NCBI RefSeq assembly: GCF_030283205.1
Contig: NZ_JASNWF010000012.1
Coordinates: 124,001 to 188,000 of the forward strand
Source of the DNA: Actinomadura opuntiae
GTDB taxonomy: Bacteria; Actinomycetota; Actinomycetes; Streptosporangiales; Streptosporangiaceae
Direction of reading: 5' to 3'
Length of the DNA stretch: 64,000 nt
Positions 31,647 through 41,097 of the stretch are shown here, piece by piece; the first letter of the stretch is position 1; each line of letters starts with the position of its first letter. The notes under the pieces are model-generated. The model made no database searches and was not told the DNA's origin. It was given only the letters and a program-made list of their open reading frames with translations. Position numbers and translations under genes: made by a program.

Positions 31647-32486
31647 CTAGTTCGACAGTGCCGAGGAACCGACCGGCACGGGGTCGCCCTGCGGCGGCGG
31701 ATGGTCGGGATTCGACGGGACGCCCGGCAGCGGCGCCGTCCTGGCCGGACGCGCGGGCGCCTCGGCGGGCTCCGGCCGGGGATCCGCCCGGGGATCGGCC
31801 CTGACCGGGTCGGCACGGACGGGGTCGGCACGGACGGGATCCGTGCGGACGGGGTCGGGGGCGCGGGACGGCCGCGCGAGCAGCAGCGGCGCGTCCGCCG
31901 CCCCGGGGATCGGCGCGCGGGGCACCGGGATCGGCGCGACCGGGGTGTCCGGGCCGGTGATGCGGCGGATGTCGATGCCGCCGGGGTCGGGACGGTCGGC
32001 CAGCGGCACCTGCGACCCGCCGAAGTGGCCGCCGAGCGCCCAGTCCCGGCGCGAGCGCAGCGCGTGGTAGGACTGCGGCGACGGCAGCGGGGGGCCGGCG
32101 GGCCAGCGGCGCGCGACCCCCCACGCCTCCAGCCACGCCACGATCGCCTCGACGCCGACGAGCAGCGAGCCGGTGAACGGGATCCGGGACTGGCCCACCA
32201 CCATGATCTGGACGCAGACGCGGCCCTCCCGGCCGACCGGCGGGCCGAGCAGCCGGGCCGCCCGGGTCACCGGCACGAGCTGGACCACGTCCCCGGAGCC
32301 GGGGTGCCAGACCAGGTGCGGCGGCCGTTCCTCCTTGACCAGGTCGGCCGCGGCCGAGCGCGCCGAGACGGTGCGAGGGTCGCACTCGCCGGACAGCCAT
32401 ACGGCACGGGGCGCACCTCCCCGTAGCGCTCCACCGTCCTGTCGTGCCGGCATGCGGCCGGCTCCCGGCAGCCATGCGTCTGCCAC
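31647..32486 (-). CDS. Hypothetical protein with degenerate amidase/PGRP-like region and Pro-rich tail
   Basis: The protein is 279 residues long with a GTG start. Residues ~30-175 faintly resemble amidase_2/peptidoglycan-recognition domains (PHLVWHPGSGDVVQLVP, ALGGHFGGSQVP, DPGGIDI), but the usual zinc ligands are not evident. The C-terminal third is Pro/Ala-rich and contains a tandem DPVRADPVRADP repeat (about 31800-31860). There is no signal peptide or membrane helix. Function unknown. Confidence 0.6.
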   Translation of the reverse strand: MADAWLPGAGRMPARQDGGALRGGAPRAVWLSGECDPRTVSARSAAADLVKEERPPHLVWHPGSGDVVQLVPVTRAARLLGPPVGREGRVCVQIMVVGQSRIPFTGSLLVGVEAIVAWLEAWGVARRWPAGPPLPSPQSYHALRSRRDWALGGHFGGSQVPLADRPDPGGIDIRRITGPDTPVAPIPVPRAPIPGAADAPLLLARPSRAPDPVRTDPVRADPVRADPVRADPRADPRPEPAEAPARPARTAPLPGVPSNPDHPPPQGDPVPVGSSALSN

Positions 32487-32912
32487 GGTTGCGTCCCCCC
32501 AATCGGGCGGTCTAGCCCCGAATGGTCTAGTCCTCTTCTCTTAGCCCAGCGGGACCCGCAGGTCCAGCTTGCCGCCACGGGCTGGGAACCATCGGCCGGC
32601 TCGTTCGACCGCGGCGAAGCCCACTCTTCGCGGCAGTCGAAGCGAAGGCGTACCCAGGCCGTCTTCCGCTTGCACCCGTGCAAACCCGTTTTCTCGGCAA
32701 GTTTCAGGCTCCCGGAGGTTTAAGGGCATTTCGGGCATCATTGGTCCAGGTCAGCGCCGTCATGGGGGTCCGGTTTACCGGGTCGCCGCGGTGTCCGGAT
32801 GTGGCCGAGAGGTTACCGAGCGCATAGTCCGGGACGAGCGGGCCGGGACCCGGGCGGGGTTGCCGGGGGTCGGCTGCGCGGCCCGCACCGAGCCGCGTTC
32901 TAATGGTGGGTC
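32487..32912. other. Divergent intergenic region
   Basis: This stretch separates the hypothetical gene from the phosphotransferase gene. A 66-codon minus-strand frame (32541-32741) exists but lacks an RBS or recognisable product, so I did not call it. Promoters for both flanking genes must lie here. Confidence 0.4.
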
Positions 32913-33998
32913 ATGACCGTTGACGCTGACCTTCCGGCCGGGGTGCCCGGCATCGACGTCCCCCGCCTCGCGGACTGGCTGGCCCGCGAACTGCCCGGCG
33001 CCGGCCGCATCGGCGCGGTCGACCTGATCGCGGGCGGCCGCTCCAACCTGACCTACGGGATCACGCTCGCCGGCGGCCGCCGGATCGTGCTGCGCCGGCC
33101 GCCGCTCGGGCACGTCCTGCCGACCGCGCACGACATGGGCCGCGAGTACCGGGTGCTGACCGCGCTCGGCGACGCCACCGCCGTCGCCGTCCCGCGCACC
33201 CTCGCGTTCTGCGACGACGAGGACGTCATCGGCGCCCGCTTCTACCTCATGGACTTCGTCGAGGGCCGCGTCCTGCGCACCCGCGAGGACGCCGACGACC
33301 TCAGCCCCGAGCAGGCGCGCGGGCTCAGCGAGGCGCTCGCCGGCGCGCTCGCCGCCATCCACACCGTGGACGTGAAGGCCGCCGGCCTGGAGGACTTCGG
33401 CCGCCCCACCGGCTACATGGCCCGCCAGCTCAAGCGCTGGGGCAAGCAGTGGGACAGCTCGCAGGAGGCCATTAAGGCCACCGGCAACACCCACGACCTG
33501 CCCGAATACGACCGCCTCGTGGCACGCCTCGCCGAACGGCTCCCCGCCGACGCCCCTGCGCGGCTCGTCCACGGCGACTTCCGGCTCGACAACGCCCTCG
33601 CCCGGCTGGAGCCGCGCCCCGAGATCGCCGCCGTCGTGGACTGGGAGATGTCGACGCTCGGCGACCCGCTGTCCGACCTCGGCCTCACCCTCGTCTACTG
33701 GGCCGAGGCGACCGACGCCGAGCAGCTCCCCGTCGGCGCCACGATCACCTCCGCGCCCGGCTTCTTCACCCGCCGCGAGTTCACCGAGCGGTACGCCGAG
33801 CTGACCGGCTTCGACCTCGCCGACCTCGACTTCTACGTCGCGTTCGCGTGCTTCAAGCTCGCCGTCATCCTGGAGGGCATCCACGCCCGGTTCCTGCAGA
33901 ACGCGACCGTCGGCGAGGGCTTCGACCAGATCGGCGCCGCCGTCCCGCTGCTGCTCGGCCGCGCGCACGGCATCCTCGACGCCGGCTCCCCCTGGTGA
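32913..33998 (+). CDS. APH/choline-kinase-fold phosphotransferase family protein (ACAD10/FadE36-like)
   Basis: This 361-residue protein has a kinase-like fold: GGRSNLTYGI and RIVLRRPPLGHVLPTAHDM near the N-terminus (ATP site), the catalytic loop LVHGDFRLDNALA with Asp, and VVDWEMSTLGDPLSDLG as the metal-binding segment. The TAHDMGREYRV motif marks the group found with acyl-CoA dehydrogenases (ACAD10/11 type), which phosphorylate 4-hydroxyacyl-CoAs or related substrates. It is monocistronic here, without a dehydrogenase neighbour. Confidence 0.88.
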   Translation: MTVDADLPAGVPGIDVPRLADWLARELPGAGRIGAVDLIAGGRSNLTYGITLAGGRRIVLRRPPLGHVLPTAHDMGREYRVLTALGDATAVAVPRTLAFCDDEDVIGARFYLMDFVEGRVLRTREDADDLSPEQARGLSEALAGALAAIHTVDVKAAGLEDFGRPTGYMARQLKRWGKQWDSSQEAIKATGNTHDLPEYDRLVARLAERLPADAPARLVHGDFRLDNALARLEPRPEIAAVVDWEMSTLGDPLSDLGLTLVYWAEATDAEQLPVGATITSAPGFFTRREFTERYAELTGFDLADLDFYVAFACFKLAVILEGIHARFLQNATVGEGFDQIGAAVPLLLGRAHGILDAGSPW

Positions 33999-34021
33999 CC
34001 TCCGCCCGGTAGCCGCAGCGC

Positions 34022-34051
34022 AGAGCGCGCCCGCCGTCCCGGGCGCGCTCT
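34022..34051. terminator. Convergent terminator
   Basis: A 12-bp perfect stem (34022-34033 with 34040-34051) lies between the phosphotransferase gene and the first sigma-factor gene. Confidence 0.8.
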
Positions 34052-34058
34052 CGTCACG

Positions 34059-35540
34059 TCAGCAGTACTGCACGGACGCGGACCCGCCCGGGGCGAAAGA
34101 GACGGACCCGGACTTGGAACTCCAGCACCATTCGTCCGGACGCGATGCCGACACGGTGGCGGACTGCCCCGCGGCCAGATGGCCGGACCCGCTCGCGCTC
34201 ACCCCGCCGGACGTGCCCGTCACGCGCCAGTTCACCGGCCCGCCGACCGCTCTCACGGTCACCGCGCACGAGTCGTCGCGGCCCATGCTGCACCCGCTGA
34301 CCGCCAGATGGCCCGCCCTCGGCGGCGGGGGCGCGTGGGTGACGGGCTTGGACGGGGGCCTGGTCGCCGGCGACTTCGACGGGGACTTGGACGGCGAGGG
34401 CGACTCCGACGGCGACTTCGACGGGGACGGCGAGGTGGACGACACGGTCGGGGACGGGTCGGTGGGCGTCGGCTCGGCGGGCACGCTGGAGTCGTCCCCC
34501 GGGGCGCCGGACGATCCGGACGCCGCCGGCGGCCTCCCCGACGCGTCCGGTCCCGATTCGCCGCCGAACGCCGTCATCGCGCCGGCGAGCACCACGATGG
34601 CCGCCACGGCCGCCGCGGCGGCGCCGATGAGCGGCCCGCGCCGGCGGCCGCCGGCGCCCCGGTCCTTGGCGCGCGCGGGGGTCGGTTCGTAGGGCAGCGG
34701 CCAGCCGTACTCGTCGAACGGTTCCGTCCACGCCGCGATGGCCCGGCGGTTGCCGGCCCGGTCCTCGGCCGTCGCCGCCGTCAGCACGTCCAGCCGCAGG
34801 TCCGCGGGGATCGCCGCGATCGGCAGCACCGACAGCATCCGGTCGGCGGGCAGCGGCGGCGTCTCCAGCTCCGTGCACACCGGGCAGCTCGCCACATGCC
34901 GGACGAGCGAGGTGGCCGTCTGCGGCGCCAGCGGCCACGACTCGGTCAGCGTCGCGACGGTCGGGCAGTCCTTCCAGTGGTTCTGCGCGATGAGCGCCGC
35001 GCGGATCGAGGCGTCGAGATCGATCCGGGACCGCTCCACGAGCTCGAGGGTCTCCTCCAGCGGGATGCCGAAGACGCCGGCCAGGTCGACCTCGTCCAGC
35101 TCGTGGCGGACCGACAGGTCGATGGCCTCGCGCTGCCGTCCGCTTAGCGCGGCGAGCGCGCTGTGCGCGAGCAGCCGGCGCTCCTCCCGGCGGGCCAGCT
35201 GCTCGGCGGACAGGTCGTCCTCCGCCTCCGGCGCCTCCTGCCCGATGTGCCGGTTCGGGCTGTCGCGGCGGCGCATGCACTCCTTGCGCGCGATCGCGTA
35301 CAGCCAGCCGCGCAGCCGGTCGGGCTCGGCGAGCCTCCCGGCGTGCTCGCGGGCCGCGATGACGCAGTTGCGCAGCGCCCCGGCCGCCTCCACGCGGTCG
35401 CGCAGCAGGCCGTGGCAGTAGTCGTAGACGAACGGAGCGTAGGCGTCGTACACCTCGGTCAGCGCGATGACGTCCCCGGCCCGCAGCGACTCCGCCAGCC
35501 TCAGGTCGTCGTTGTGCGCGGACCCCGGCTCACCGGCCAC
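34059..35540 (-). CDS. Membrane-tethered ECF sigma factor fused to a zinc anti-sigma motif and an extracytoplasmic domain
   Basis: The protein is 493 residues long. Sigma region 2 (about 12-90, DYCHGLLRD, RLRGWLYAIARKECMRR) and region 4 (about 125-180) lie at the N-terminus. At about 215 is H-x3-C-x2-C (HVASCPVC), the zinc anti-sigma (ZAS) signature. A membrane helix follows near 300-325 (PLIGAAAAAVAAIVVLAGAM). A long Ser/Pro/Lys-rich stalk then leads to a C-terminal Ig/BACON-like strand domain with several Cys, ending VQYC. The layout resembles ECF52/ECF53-type sigma factors. Activation would need proteolytic release or an external signal; that is inference. It is paralogous to the next gene upstream. 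Confidence 0.85.
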   Translation of the reverse strand: MAGEPGSAHNDDLRLAESLRAGDVIALTEVYDAYAPFVYDYCHGLLRDRVEAAGALRNCVIAAREHAGRLAEPDRLRGWLYAIARKECMRRRDSPNRHIGQEAPEAEDDLSAEQLARREERRLLAHSALAALSGRQREAIDLSVRHELDEVDLAGVFGIPLEETLELVERSRIDLDASIRAALIAQNHWKDCPTVATLTESWPLAPQTATSLVRHVASCPVCTELETPPLPADRMLSVLPIAAIPADLRLDVLTAATAEDRAGNRRAIAAWTEPFDEYGWPLPYEPTPARAKDRGAGGRRRGPLIGAAAAAVAAIVVLAGAMTAFGGESGPDASGRPPAASGSSGAPGDDSSVPAEPTPTDPSPTVSSTSPSPSKSPSESPSPSKSPSKSPATRPPSKPVTHAPPPPRAGHLAVSGCSMGRDDSCAVTVRAVGGPVNWRVTGTSGGVSASGSGHLAAGQSATVSASRPDEWCWSSKSGSVSFAPGGSASVQYC

Positions 35541-35750
35541 GGGAAACCCTCCAGTCGAATCGGTGTTCTCGAACGTGCCCCCGGTGAGCGCCGGCGCCTA
35601 GACGCCCACAGGCGCGCTCTGGTTGCCCGATCTTGCCACCAACGTGATGGATTTTCTCCCGCAGGGCCGATAATTGTGATCGTTACGGTACGCGGCGTGG
35701 CCGTATCGCCTTGACGATCAGCGGCTACGCGAGCGAATGTGATGTGGGTC

Positions 35751-37262
35751 TCAGTCGTGCCGCGAACCGTTCCCGCCGTCCGGCGGCGCGCAGGTCCAGC
35801 TGACCGACGCCGCCGCGCCGGGCGAGAAGGAGACCGTCCCGCTGTCGGACGAGGTGCAGCTTCCCGAGAGGGTGACGGTGACGCTCGTCGAGCCCCCGGC
35901 GGCGAGCGTGCCGCCGCCTCCGGCGCTGATGAGCGAGGACGACGTGCCCGTCACCGACCAGGTGACCGATCCTCCGACCGCCTGCACGGAGATCGCGCAG
36001 CTGCCGCCGGGCGCGGAGATGCTGCAACCGGTCACCGACAGGGTGCCCTTGGTGGGCTTGCTGTGGGTGGGGGCGGGTCTGGAGGAGTGGGACGCCTTGG
36101 TGCGGGTGTGGGTGGGGGTCGGGGTGGCGGAGGTGCGCGTCGGCGTGGGGGTCGGCGTCGCGCTGCTCGTGGTCGGCGACGGCGACGTGGAGGGTTCGAG
36201 TGACGTGGTCGACTCCGACGGGTCCGGCGCCGAGGACGACCCGGACGGGGCGGACTGCGCGCCCGTGTTGCCCGACGACCCGTCCGGCATCAGGAAGAAC
36301 GCCCCGGAGACGATCAGCAGCACGGCGATCGCGGCGGCGACCGCGGGCCACAGGGCGCGCGGGGTGCCGCGGCGGTGCGCGTCCGCGGCCGCCTGTTCGG
36401 GATGCTCGGGCCAGCCCCACGCGTCGAACGGCCCGGCGCGGTGCGCGATGGCCGCCATGTCGGCGGCGAGCGCCGCGTCCGTCGCGGTCGCCATGACGAG
36501 CCCGCGCAGGTCGGTCGGCATCATCGCGACCGGCAGCACGTTCAGCAGCCGCGCCGCCGACACGTTGCGGCGGCGCCGTTCGGAGCAGACCGGGCAGTCC
36601 TGGATGTGGTGGACGAGCCGGCGGACGGTCGGCGGCGGCAGCGGCCAGTCCCCGTCGCCGGCGAGATCGGCGACGGCGGGGCACTCGTCGCGTCCGGCGT
36701 GCGCGACGTGCGCGGCGGCGAGCGCGTCGTCGAGGCGGGCCAGCGCGGTGCCGGTGAGGTCGGTGGCCTCCTGCGCGTCCAGGCCGAGGACGGCGCCGAT
36801 GTCCGCCGCGTCCAGGCCGTGCCGCAGCATGAGGTCGAGGGCCTCCCGCTCGCGGCCGCGCAGCCCGGCCAGCGCCCCGTGCACCAGCCGCCGCGCCTCC
36901 AGCCTGCGGGTCAGCTCCTCGCCGTCCAGGAAGCCGTCGCCGGCCTCGGGGGCCTCGTGCCGCTCGGTCGGACGGTCCGGGTCGCGCAGCCGCCGCATGC
37001 ACTCGTTGCGGGCCAGCGCGTACAGCCAGCCGCGGAACCGTTCGGGCTCGCGCAGCACCGGGACGCTCGCGTACGCGGCGACCAGCGCGTCGTGCAGGGC
37101 GCTCGCCGCGGGCTCCTGGTCGCGCAGCAGCGCGTGGCAGTAGTCGTACAGCCGTGCCGCGTAGCGATCCATGACCTGGATGAGGGCGCCGGGATCGCCG
37201 GCGGCCAGCTCCCGCGCGAGACGCTCGTCGTCCGCGCGGTCGAGAGTAGGCCAACCGGACAC
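35751..37262 (-). CDS. Second membrane-tethered ECF sigma factor with ZAS motif and extracytoplasmic domain
   Basis: The protein is 503 residues long with the same architecture as its downstream neighbour. Sigma2 (YDYCHALLRDQEP, RFRGWLYALARNECMRR) and sigma4 (GREREALDLMLRHGLD, DIGAVLGL) come first. The ZAS motif HHIQDCPVC is near 222 and a membrane helix (LWPAVAAAIAVLLIVSGAFF) near 305-325. A Thr/Ser/Pro stalk leads to a beta-rich domain (SCAISVQAVGGSVTWSVTG). A 210-bp gap separates the two genes, so each may have its own promoter. Tandem duplication followed by divergence is the simplest history. Confidence 0.85.
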   Translation of the reverse strand: MSGWPTLDRADDERLARELAAGDPGALIQVMDRYAARLYDYCHALLRDQEPAASALHDALVAAYASVPVLREPERFRGWLYALARNECMRRLRDPDRPTERHEAPEAGDGFLDGEELTRRLEARRLVHGALAGLRGREREALDLMLRHGLDAADIGAVLGLDAQEATDLTGTALARLDDALAAAHVAHAGRDECPAVADLAGDGDWPLPPPTVRRLVHHIQDCPVCSERRRRNVSAARLLNVLPVAMMPTDLRGLVMATATDAALAADMAAIAHRAGPFDAWGWPEHPEQAAADAHRRGTPRALWPAVAAAIAVLLIVSGAFFLMPDGSSGNTGAQSAPSGSSSAPDPSESTTSLEPSTSPSPTTSSATPTPTPTRTSATPTPTHTRTKASHSSRPAPTHSKPTKGTLSVTGCSISAPGGSCAISVQAVGGSVTWSVTGTSSSLISAGGGGTLAAGGSTSVTVTLSGSCTSSDSGTVSFSPGAAASVSWTCAPPDGGNGSRHD

Positions 37263-37413
37263 AGGGTCCTCCCGCGGGATCTGGTGCCGCCTCGGGCGGC
37301 GCGTCCTCGTCCGCTCTGCCAGGGGACGGGCTCAGGGAAGATGGGGAGCGGTTCCGCTCTCCCGGCCCGCGCTCCGGGCGGTTCCCCGTCGCGGCCGGGG
37401 AGGAGAGAAGGTC

Positions 37414-37448
37414 GGAGGCCCGACGGCCCCGCTCCCCGTCGGGCCTCC
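37414..37448 (-). terminator. Terminator after the VWA gene
   Basis: A perfect 13-bp stem (37414-37426 with 37436-37448) lies about 80 bases beyond the VWA gene stop on the minus strand. Confidence 0.75.
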
Positions 37449-37529
37449 ACTTGAAATGACGATCGACTCGCGCGCCCGGTTGACGCCGGATCCAAGAAAA
37501 TCCCGGAACTACCCGGCGCGGTCGGGCCG

Positions 37530-39887
37530 CTACGAGGTGATGCGCCGGGACAGCATCTTCAGGAAGATCTTGGAGATCTCCTGCGGGGTCATCGCGACCT
37601 GCACGTTCCCGTTGGTCGCCGCGGCGATCTTCTCCAGCTCGCCCCGGTCGACCCCCTTGCCGAAGCCGATCATGTTGACCTGGATCGGCTTGTTCGGGTC
37701 CTGCAGGCTCTTCAGCTCCGACAGCGTCTGGTTGAGCGTCGGCCCGTCCGGGTCGTCGTTCTGGCCGTCGGTGAGCAGCAGGATCGAGTTGCCGAACTCC
37801 GGCTTGTAGGTCTTGTTCATCATCTTGTAGGCGTCGAGCATCGTCCGGTAGAGACCGGTGTCGCCCTTGGGCTTCGGCTTCATCTGGTTCAGCCAGGACA
37901 GCACCAGCCCGCGCCGCGTCGTGGACCCGATGCGGTCGCCGAGCGCGCCGATCGGCACCGTCTGCTTGTACGGCGTCTTGCCGTTCATGTTCGTGGAGAA
38001 CAGCCACTGGCCGAGCTCGGTGTCGTTCGACATCATCGCGAGGCCGCCCTGCGAGACCTGCGCGATCGCCTGCAGCCGGTTGGTGTGCGGGGCGACCTGC
38101 TCGGCCATCGAGCCGGACACGTCGATCAGCGTCAGGATGCGCAGCCCGAGCGTCAGCTTCGACCACGCCTGCATGACCTGCGCGACCTGGTCGCTCTTCG
38201 GCGTCGGCAGCTGCCGCGGCCGCGCCGGGCTGACGCCGGTGGCGGCGCTGAAGCCCTCCGGCGCCTTGCCGTCCGACGTGCGGAACCCGAGCTCGCGCAG
38301 GTCGCCGCGGGTGGCGTCGGTGGTCATCGCCTTCTCGAGCAGCTGCGCGGCCTTGCTCTCGTCACTGTCCTTGGAGGTGACGATGAACGGGTAGTCCATC
38401 GACAGCGTGCCCTCGGTCGGGTACAGCGCCACCGCCGGCTGGGCCGGCTTGGTCCGGTTGTAGCTCCACAGCGCCTGCTCCGACGACAGGGAGATGGGCT
38501 GCTTGCCCGTCCGGTCCTTGCGGAAGTGCGTGAACTCCGCCGGCACCGAGGGGACGAGGTTCTCCCGGACGGTCCGGACGATGCCGGTGAAGATCGAGTC
38601 CCGGTTGGGGTCGTTCGCCAGCAGCATGCTCGTGATCATCAGCGAGCCCATGCCGGCCGCGTTCTTGGTCGGGTCCGGGACGACCATCCGCACCGAGCCG
38701 GCCGGGATCATCTGGTTCTTGGTCACCGCGCCGCCCGCGACGCCGCCCGCTGCCTTCAGCAGGTTGTCCCAGGACGGGCTGGCGGTGACGCCCTGCTGCT
38801 TCAGCTGCACGGCCAGCGACTTCGGCAGGCCCACCACGATGGGGCTGGTCGCGATCGAGGTCTTGGCCGTCTCCAGGCTCTTGTCGCCGCCCTGGCCGCG
38901 GGCCAGCGAGGCCCACAGCGAGGAGTCGGGGATCCACACGTCCGGCCGCTGGTTCGAGGAGTTCGCCACGCCCTGGCCGGACAGCAGCGTCGCCACCGAA
39001 GCCGGGTCGACCTTCTTCACGTCGGCCCGCACGCACTTGCCGCCGACCTTGTGCTTGGCGTCGTTGAACCGGCCCGCCGCCTTGACGATCGCGGGCTGGA
39101 CGTCGGGCGCCGCCGCGACCGACAGGCTCATCGCGTCGTCGCCGGAGCACCCGCCGCCGCTCTCGGCGAACGCGTACACGCCGACGCCGAGCAGCAGCGC
39201 CAGGCCCACCGCCCCGGCCATCGGGCCGATCAGCGCGGCCTTGCTCCGCTTGCGCTTGCGCTTGCCGTACTCGTAACCGCCGGTCCCGCCACCGCCGTAG
39301 CCGCCCGATCCGCCGGAGCCACCGGAGCCACCGGATCCGCCCGAACCGCCGCCGTACCCGCCGGAACCGCCCGATCCCGCGGACCCGCCGCCGAAGAACC
39401 CGGCCGGCGTCTCGTCCGAACTGCGGATCGCGTCGTACTCGCTGTACCCGGTCCCGGCCAGCGGGGACCTGCCGGGCGGCGGCTCCTGCGGCGTGGGCGC
39501 CGCCATGGGGTCCTGCCGTCCGGTGCCGTAGCCGCCGGACCGTCCGAGCCCGTACCCGCCCGCGTCCGACGCGCCGGTGAACCCGCCGGCGCCGTAGACG
39601 GGCCCCTCGGCCGAACCGCGCGGCGTGAACCACTCGGGCGTCTCGCCCTGCCCGGGCGCCCGCGGCGGACCGGCGGGCGGGCCGGCGGGCGGGCCGGCCG
39701 GGGGACCGGCGGGCGGGCCCGGAGGCGGCGCGGCCTGCGGCTCCTCGGTCAGTGGACGGCTCTGGGAGTCCCTGGTGCCGAACCAGTCGGAGGACCCGTC
39801 GTTCGCGGGCCCGAAGACGGGCGTGGACGGGTCGTAGCCGCCCTCGCCCGCCCCCTCAGGGAAGTCATTGCGATGACGTCCGCTCAT
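37530..39887 (-). CDS. Membrane-anchored substrate-binding + von Willebrand factor A protein
   Basis: The protein is 785 residues long. The N-terminal ~215 residues are cytoplasmic and low-complexity, with a GPPAGPPAGPP run and Gly-Ser-Gly repeats. KRKRKRSK then precedes one membrane helix (about 220-240). Outside, residues ~250-550 resemble a type 2 periplasmic binding domain (SLSVAAAPDVQPAIVKAAG, RPDVWIPDSSLW). A VWA domain (about 590-785) has a complete MIDAS: LIDVSGSMAEQ, a Thr-containing loop (RRGLVLSW) and LLTDGQNDDPDG. Similar actinobacterial proteins are annotated as substrate-binding and VWA proteins; the ligand is unknown. The ATG at 39887 follows GAGGGCAG. Confidence 0.85.
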   Translation of the reverse strand: MSGRHRNDFPEGAGEGGYDPSTPVFGPANDGSSDWFGTRDSQSRPLTEEPQAAPPPGPPAGPPAGPPAGPPAGPPRAPGQGETPEWFTPRGSAEGPVYGAGGFTGASDAGGYGLGRSGGYGTGRQDPMAAPTPQEPPPGRSPLAGTGYSEYDAIRSSDETPAGFFGGGSAGSGGSGGYGGGSGGSGGSGGSGGSGGYGGGGTGGYEYGKRKRKRSKAALIGPMAGAVGLALLLGVGVYAFAESGGGCSGDDAMSLSVAAAPDVQPAIVKAAGRFNDAKHKVGGKCVRADVKKVDPASVATLLSGQGVANSSNQRPDVWIPDSSLWASLARGQGGDKSLETAKTSIATSPIVVGLPKSLAVQLKQQGVTASPSWDNLLKAAGGVAGGAVTKNQMIPAGSVRMVVPDPTKNAAGMGSLMITSMLLANDPNRDSIFTGIVRTVRENLVPSVPAEFTHFRKDRTGKQPISLSSEQALWSYNRTKPAQPAVALYPTEGTLSMDYPFIVTSKDSDESKAAQLLEKAMTTDATRGDLRELGFRTSDGKAPEGFSAATGVSPARPRQLPTPKSDQVAQVMQAWSKLTLGLRILTLIDVSGSMAEQVAPHTNRLQAIAQVSQGGLAMMSNDTELGQWLFSTNMNGKTPYKQTVPIGALGDRIGSTTRRGLVLSWLNQMKPKPKGDTGLYRTMLDAYKMMNKTYKPEFGNSILLLTDGQNDDPDGPTLNQTLSELKSLQDPNKPIQVNMIGFGKGVDRGELEKIAAATNGNVQVAMTPQEISKIFLKMLSRRITS

Positions 39888-40206
39888 GGCTGCCCTCGAT
39901 TCACCAGAAACCCGCCGATGTTCCACGGCACTGTAGTAGTACGAAGTAGAGGTTACAAAGAACTCAAAATCGATGATGACGCAGGTCATCAGCGTATGTC
40001 CGGACGATCCTGGCAATCGCATCCCGCCGTCACGCCCCGCGTCCGGAGCGCCACCCGGCGGCGCGGGCCCTGCGATCATGGGTGGACCGGGCCCGGGACC
40101 GAGCGTGATCCTCCCGCAAACCGGAACCGCCGCGCGCGGCCGGAACCGGCCGCCGCACCCCCTTGCCCCGGCCCGGGCACCCCGCCCGCTCCGCCAGAAT
40201 CGGGGC

Positions 40207-41097
40207 ATGGCCAGCTTCGTCACCGTCACCTCTCCCGCCGACCCCCGGCTGGCCGACTACACCCGGCTGCGCGACGTCAACCTGCGCAAAAGCCTCGAAG
40301 CCGAGCACGGCCTCTTCCTCGCCGAGGGGGAGAAGGTGATCCGCCGCGCGGTCGCCGCCGGCCACCCCGTCCGCTCCCTGCTGATGGCCCGCCGCTGGAC
40401 CGCCTCCCTCGCGGACGTCCTTGACAGCGTCGACGCCCCGGTCTACGTGGCCGACGACGCCGTCCTGGAGGGGATCACCGGCTTCCCCGTCCACCGCGGC
40501 GCCCTGGCCTCACTCGAACGCCTCCCGCTCCCACCCGTCGACGCCGTCGTGAAGGACGCCCGCCGCATCCTCGTCCTCGAAGACGTCGTCGACCACACCA
40601 ATGTCGACGTCCCTGTGCAACACACACGGCCACCTCGTCGCATCCTCGTCCTGGAGGACTTGGTGGATCACGCGAACGTGGGCTCTATATATAGGTGTGC
40701 CGCCGCGCTGGGCATCGACGCGATCATCTTGTCTCCACGCTGCGCCGATCCCCTGTACCGCCGTGCGGTGAAGGTCTCCATGGGCGCTGTCTTCGCGATC
40801 CCCTACGCCCGCATGACCAACTGGCACGACGACCTAGGCCAGCTGCGCGACGCCGGCTTCACCCTCCTGGCCCTGACCCCCGACCAGACCGCGACCCCCT
40901 TGGACGAGGCGCCCATGGGCGACCGCGTAGCCCTGATGCTCGGAACAGAGGGGGACGGCCTCTCGTCTCACTGGCTCAGCGAGGCAGACGAACGTGTGTG
41001 CATCCCCATGAGCCCGGACGCGTTGTCCACCGGCGTCGACTCCCTCAACGTCACGGCAGCCGCCGCCATCGCCTGCCACACCCTCATACGGCAGTAG
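40207..41097 (+). CDS. TrmH/SpoU-family rRNA 2'-O-methyltransferase, chimeric at an integration site
   Basis: The protein is 296 residues long. Residues 1-~132 are the host N-terminal domain (LRDVNLRKSLEAEHGLFLAE), ending RRILVLEDVVDHTNV. A 10-residue linker (DVPVQHTRPP) follows. The element then supplies a second RRILVLEDLVDHANVGS and a full SPOUT catalytic domain with EGDGLSSHWL and the knot motif SLNVTAAAAIACH. The join is in frame, so a working enzyme with about 25 extra residues at the start of the SPOUT fold is likely. The displaced original 3' half is at 56172-56594. Specificity (for example 23S rRNA guanosine) is not proven. Confidence 0.85.
   Translation: MASFVTVTSPADPRLADYTRLRDVNLRKSLEAEHGLFLAEGEKVIRRAVAAGHPVRSLLMARRWTASLADVLDSVDAPVYVADDAVLEGITGFPVHRGALASLERLPLPPVDAVVKDARRILVLEDVVDHTNVDVPVQHTRPPRRILVLEDLVDHANVGSIYRCAAALGIDAIILSPRCADPLYRRAVKVSMGAVFAIPYARMTNWHDDLGQLRDAGFTLLALTPDQTATPLDEAPMGDRVALMLGTEGDGLSSHWLSEADERVCIPMSPDALSTGVDSLNVTAAAAIACHTLIRQ
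40564..40680 (+). repeat. Imperfect 42-bp direct repeat created at the left junction
   Basis: Host copy 40564-40605 and element copy 40639-40680 encode RILVLEDVVDHTNV and RILVLEDLVDHANV. I count 32 of 42 identical bases with mostly third-position differences, so the element copy is an orthologous gene end and not a duplication of the host sequence. Confidence 0.85.

Noticed and set aside
30118..32502. 794-codon minus-strand open frame
   Set aside because: Antisense to the MocR gene and out of frame with the 31647-32486 gene. Composition is Arg/Ala/Pro-rich without any motif.
32541..32741. 66-codon minus-strand frame starting MMPEMPLNLREPE
   Set aside because: No ribosome site, no recognisable product and no operon context, so it was left within the intergenic entry.
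40683..40694. TATATATA promoter box
   Set aside because: It lies inside the continuous coding frame of the chimeric methyltransferase (GSIYRC) and is explained by codon choice.
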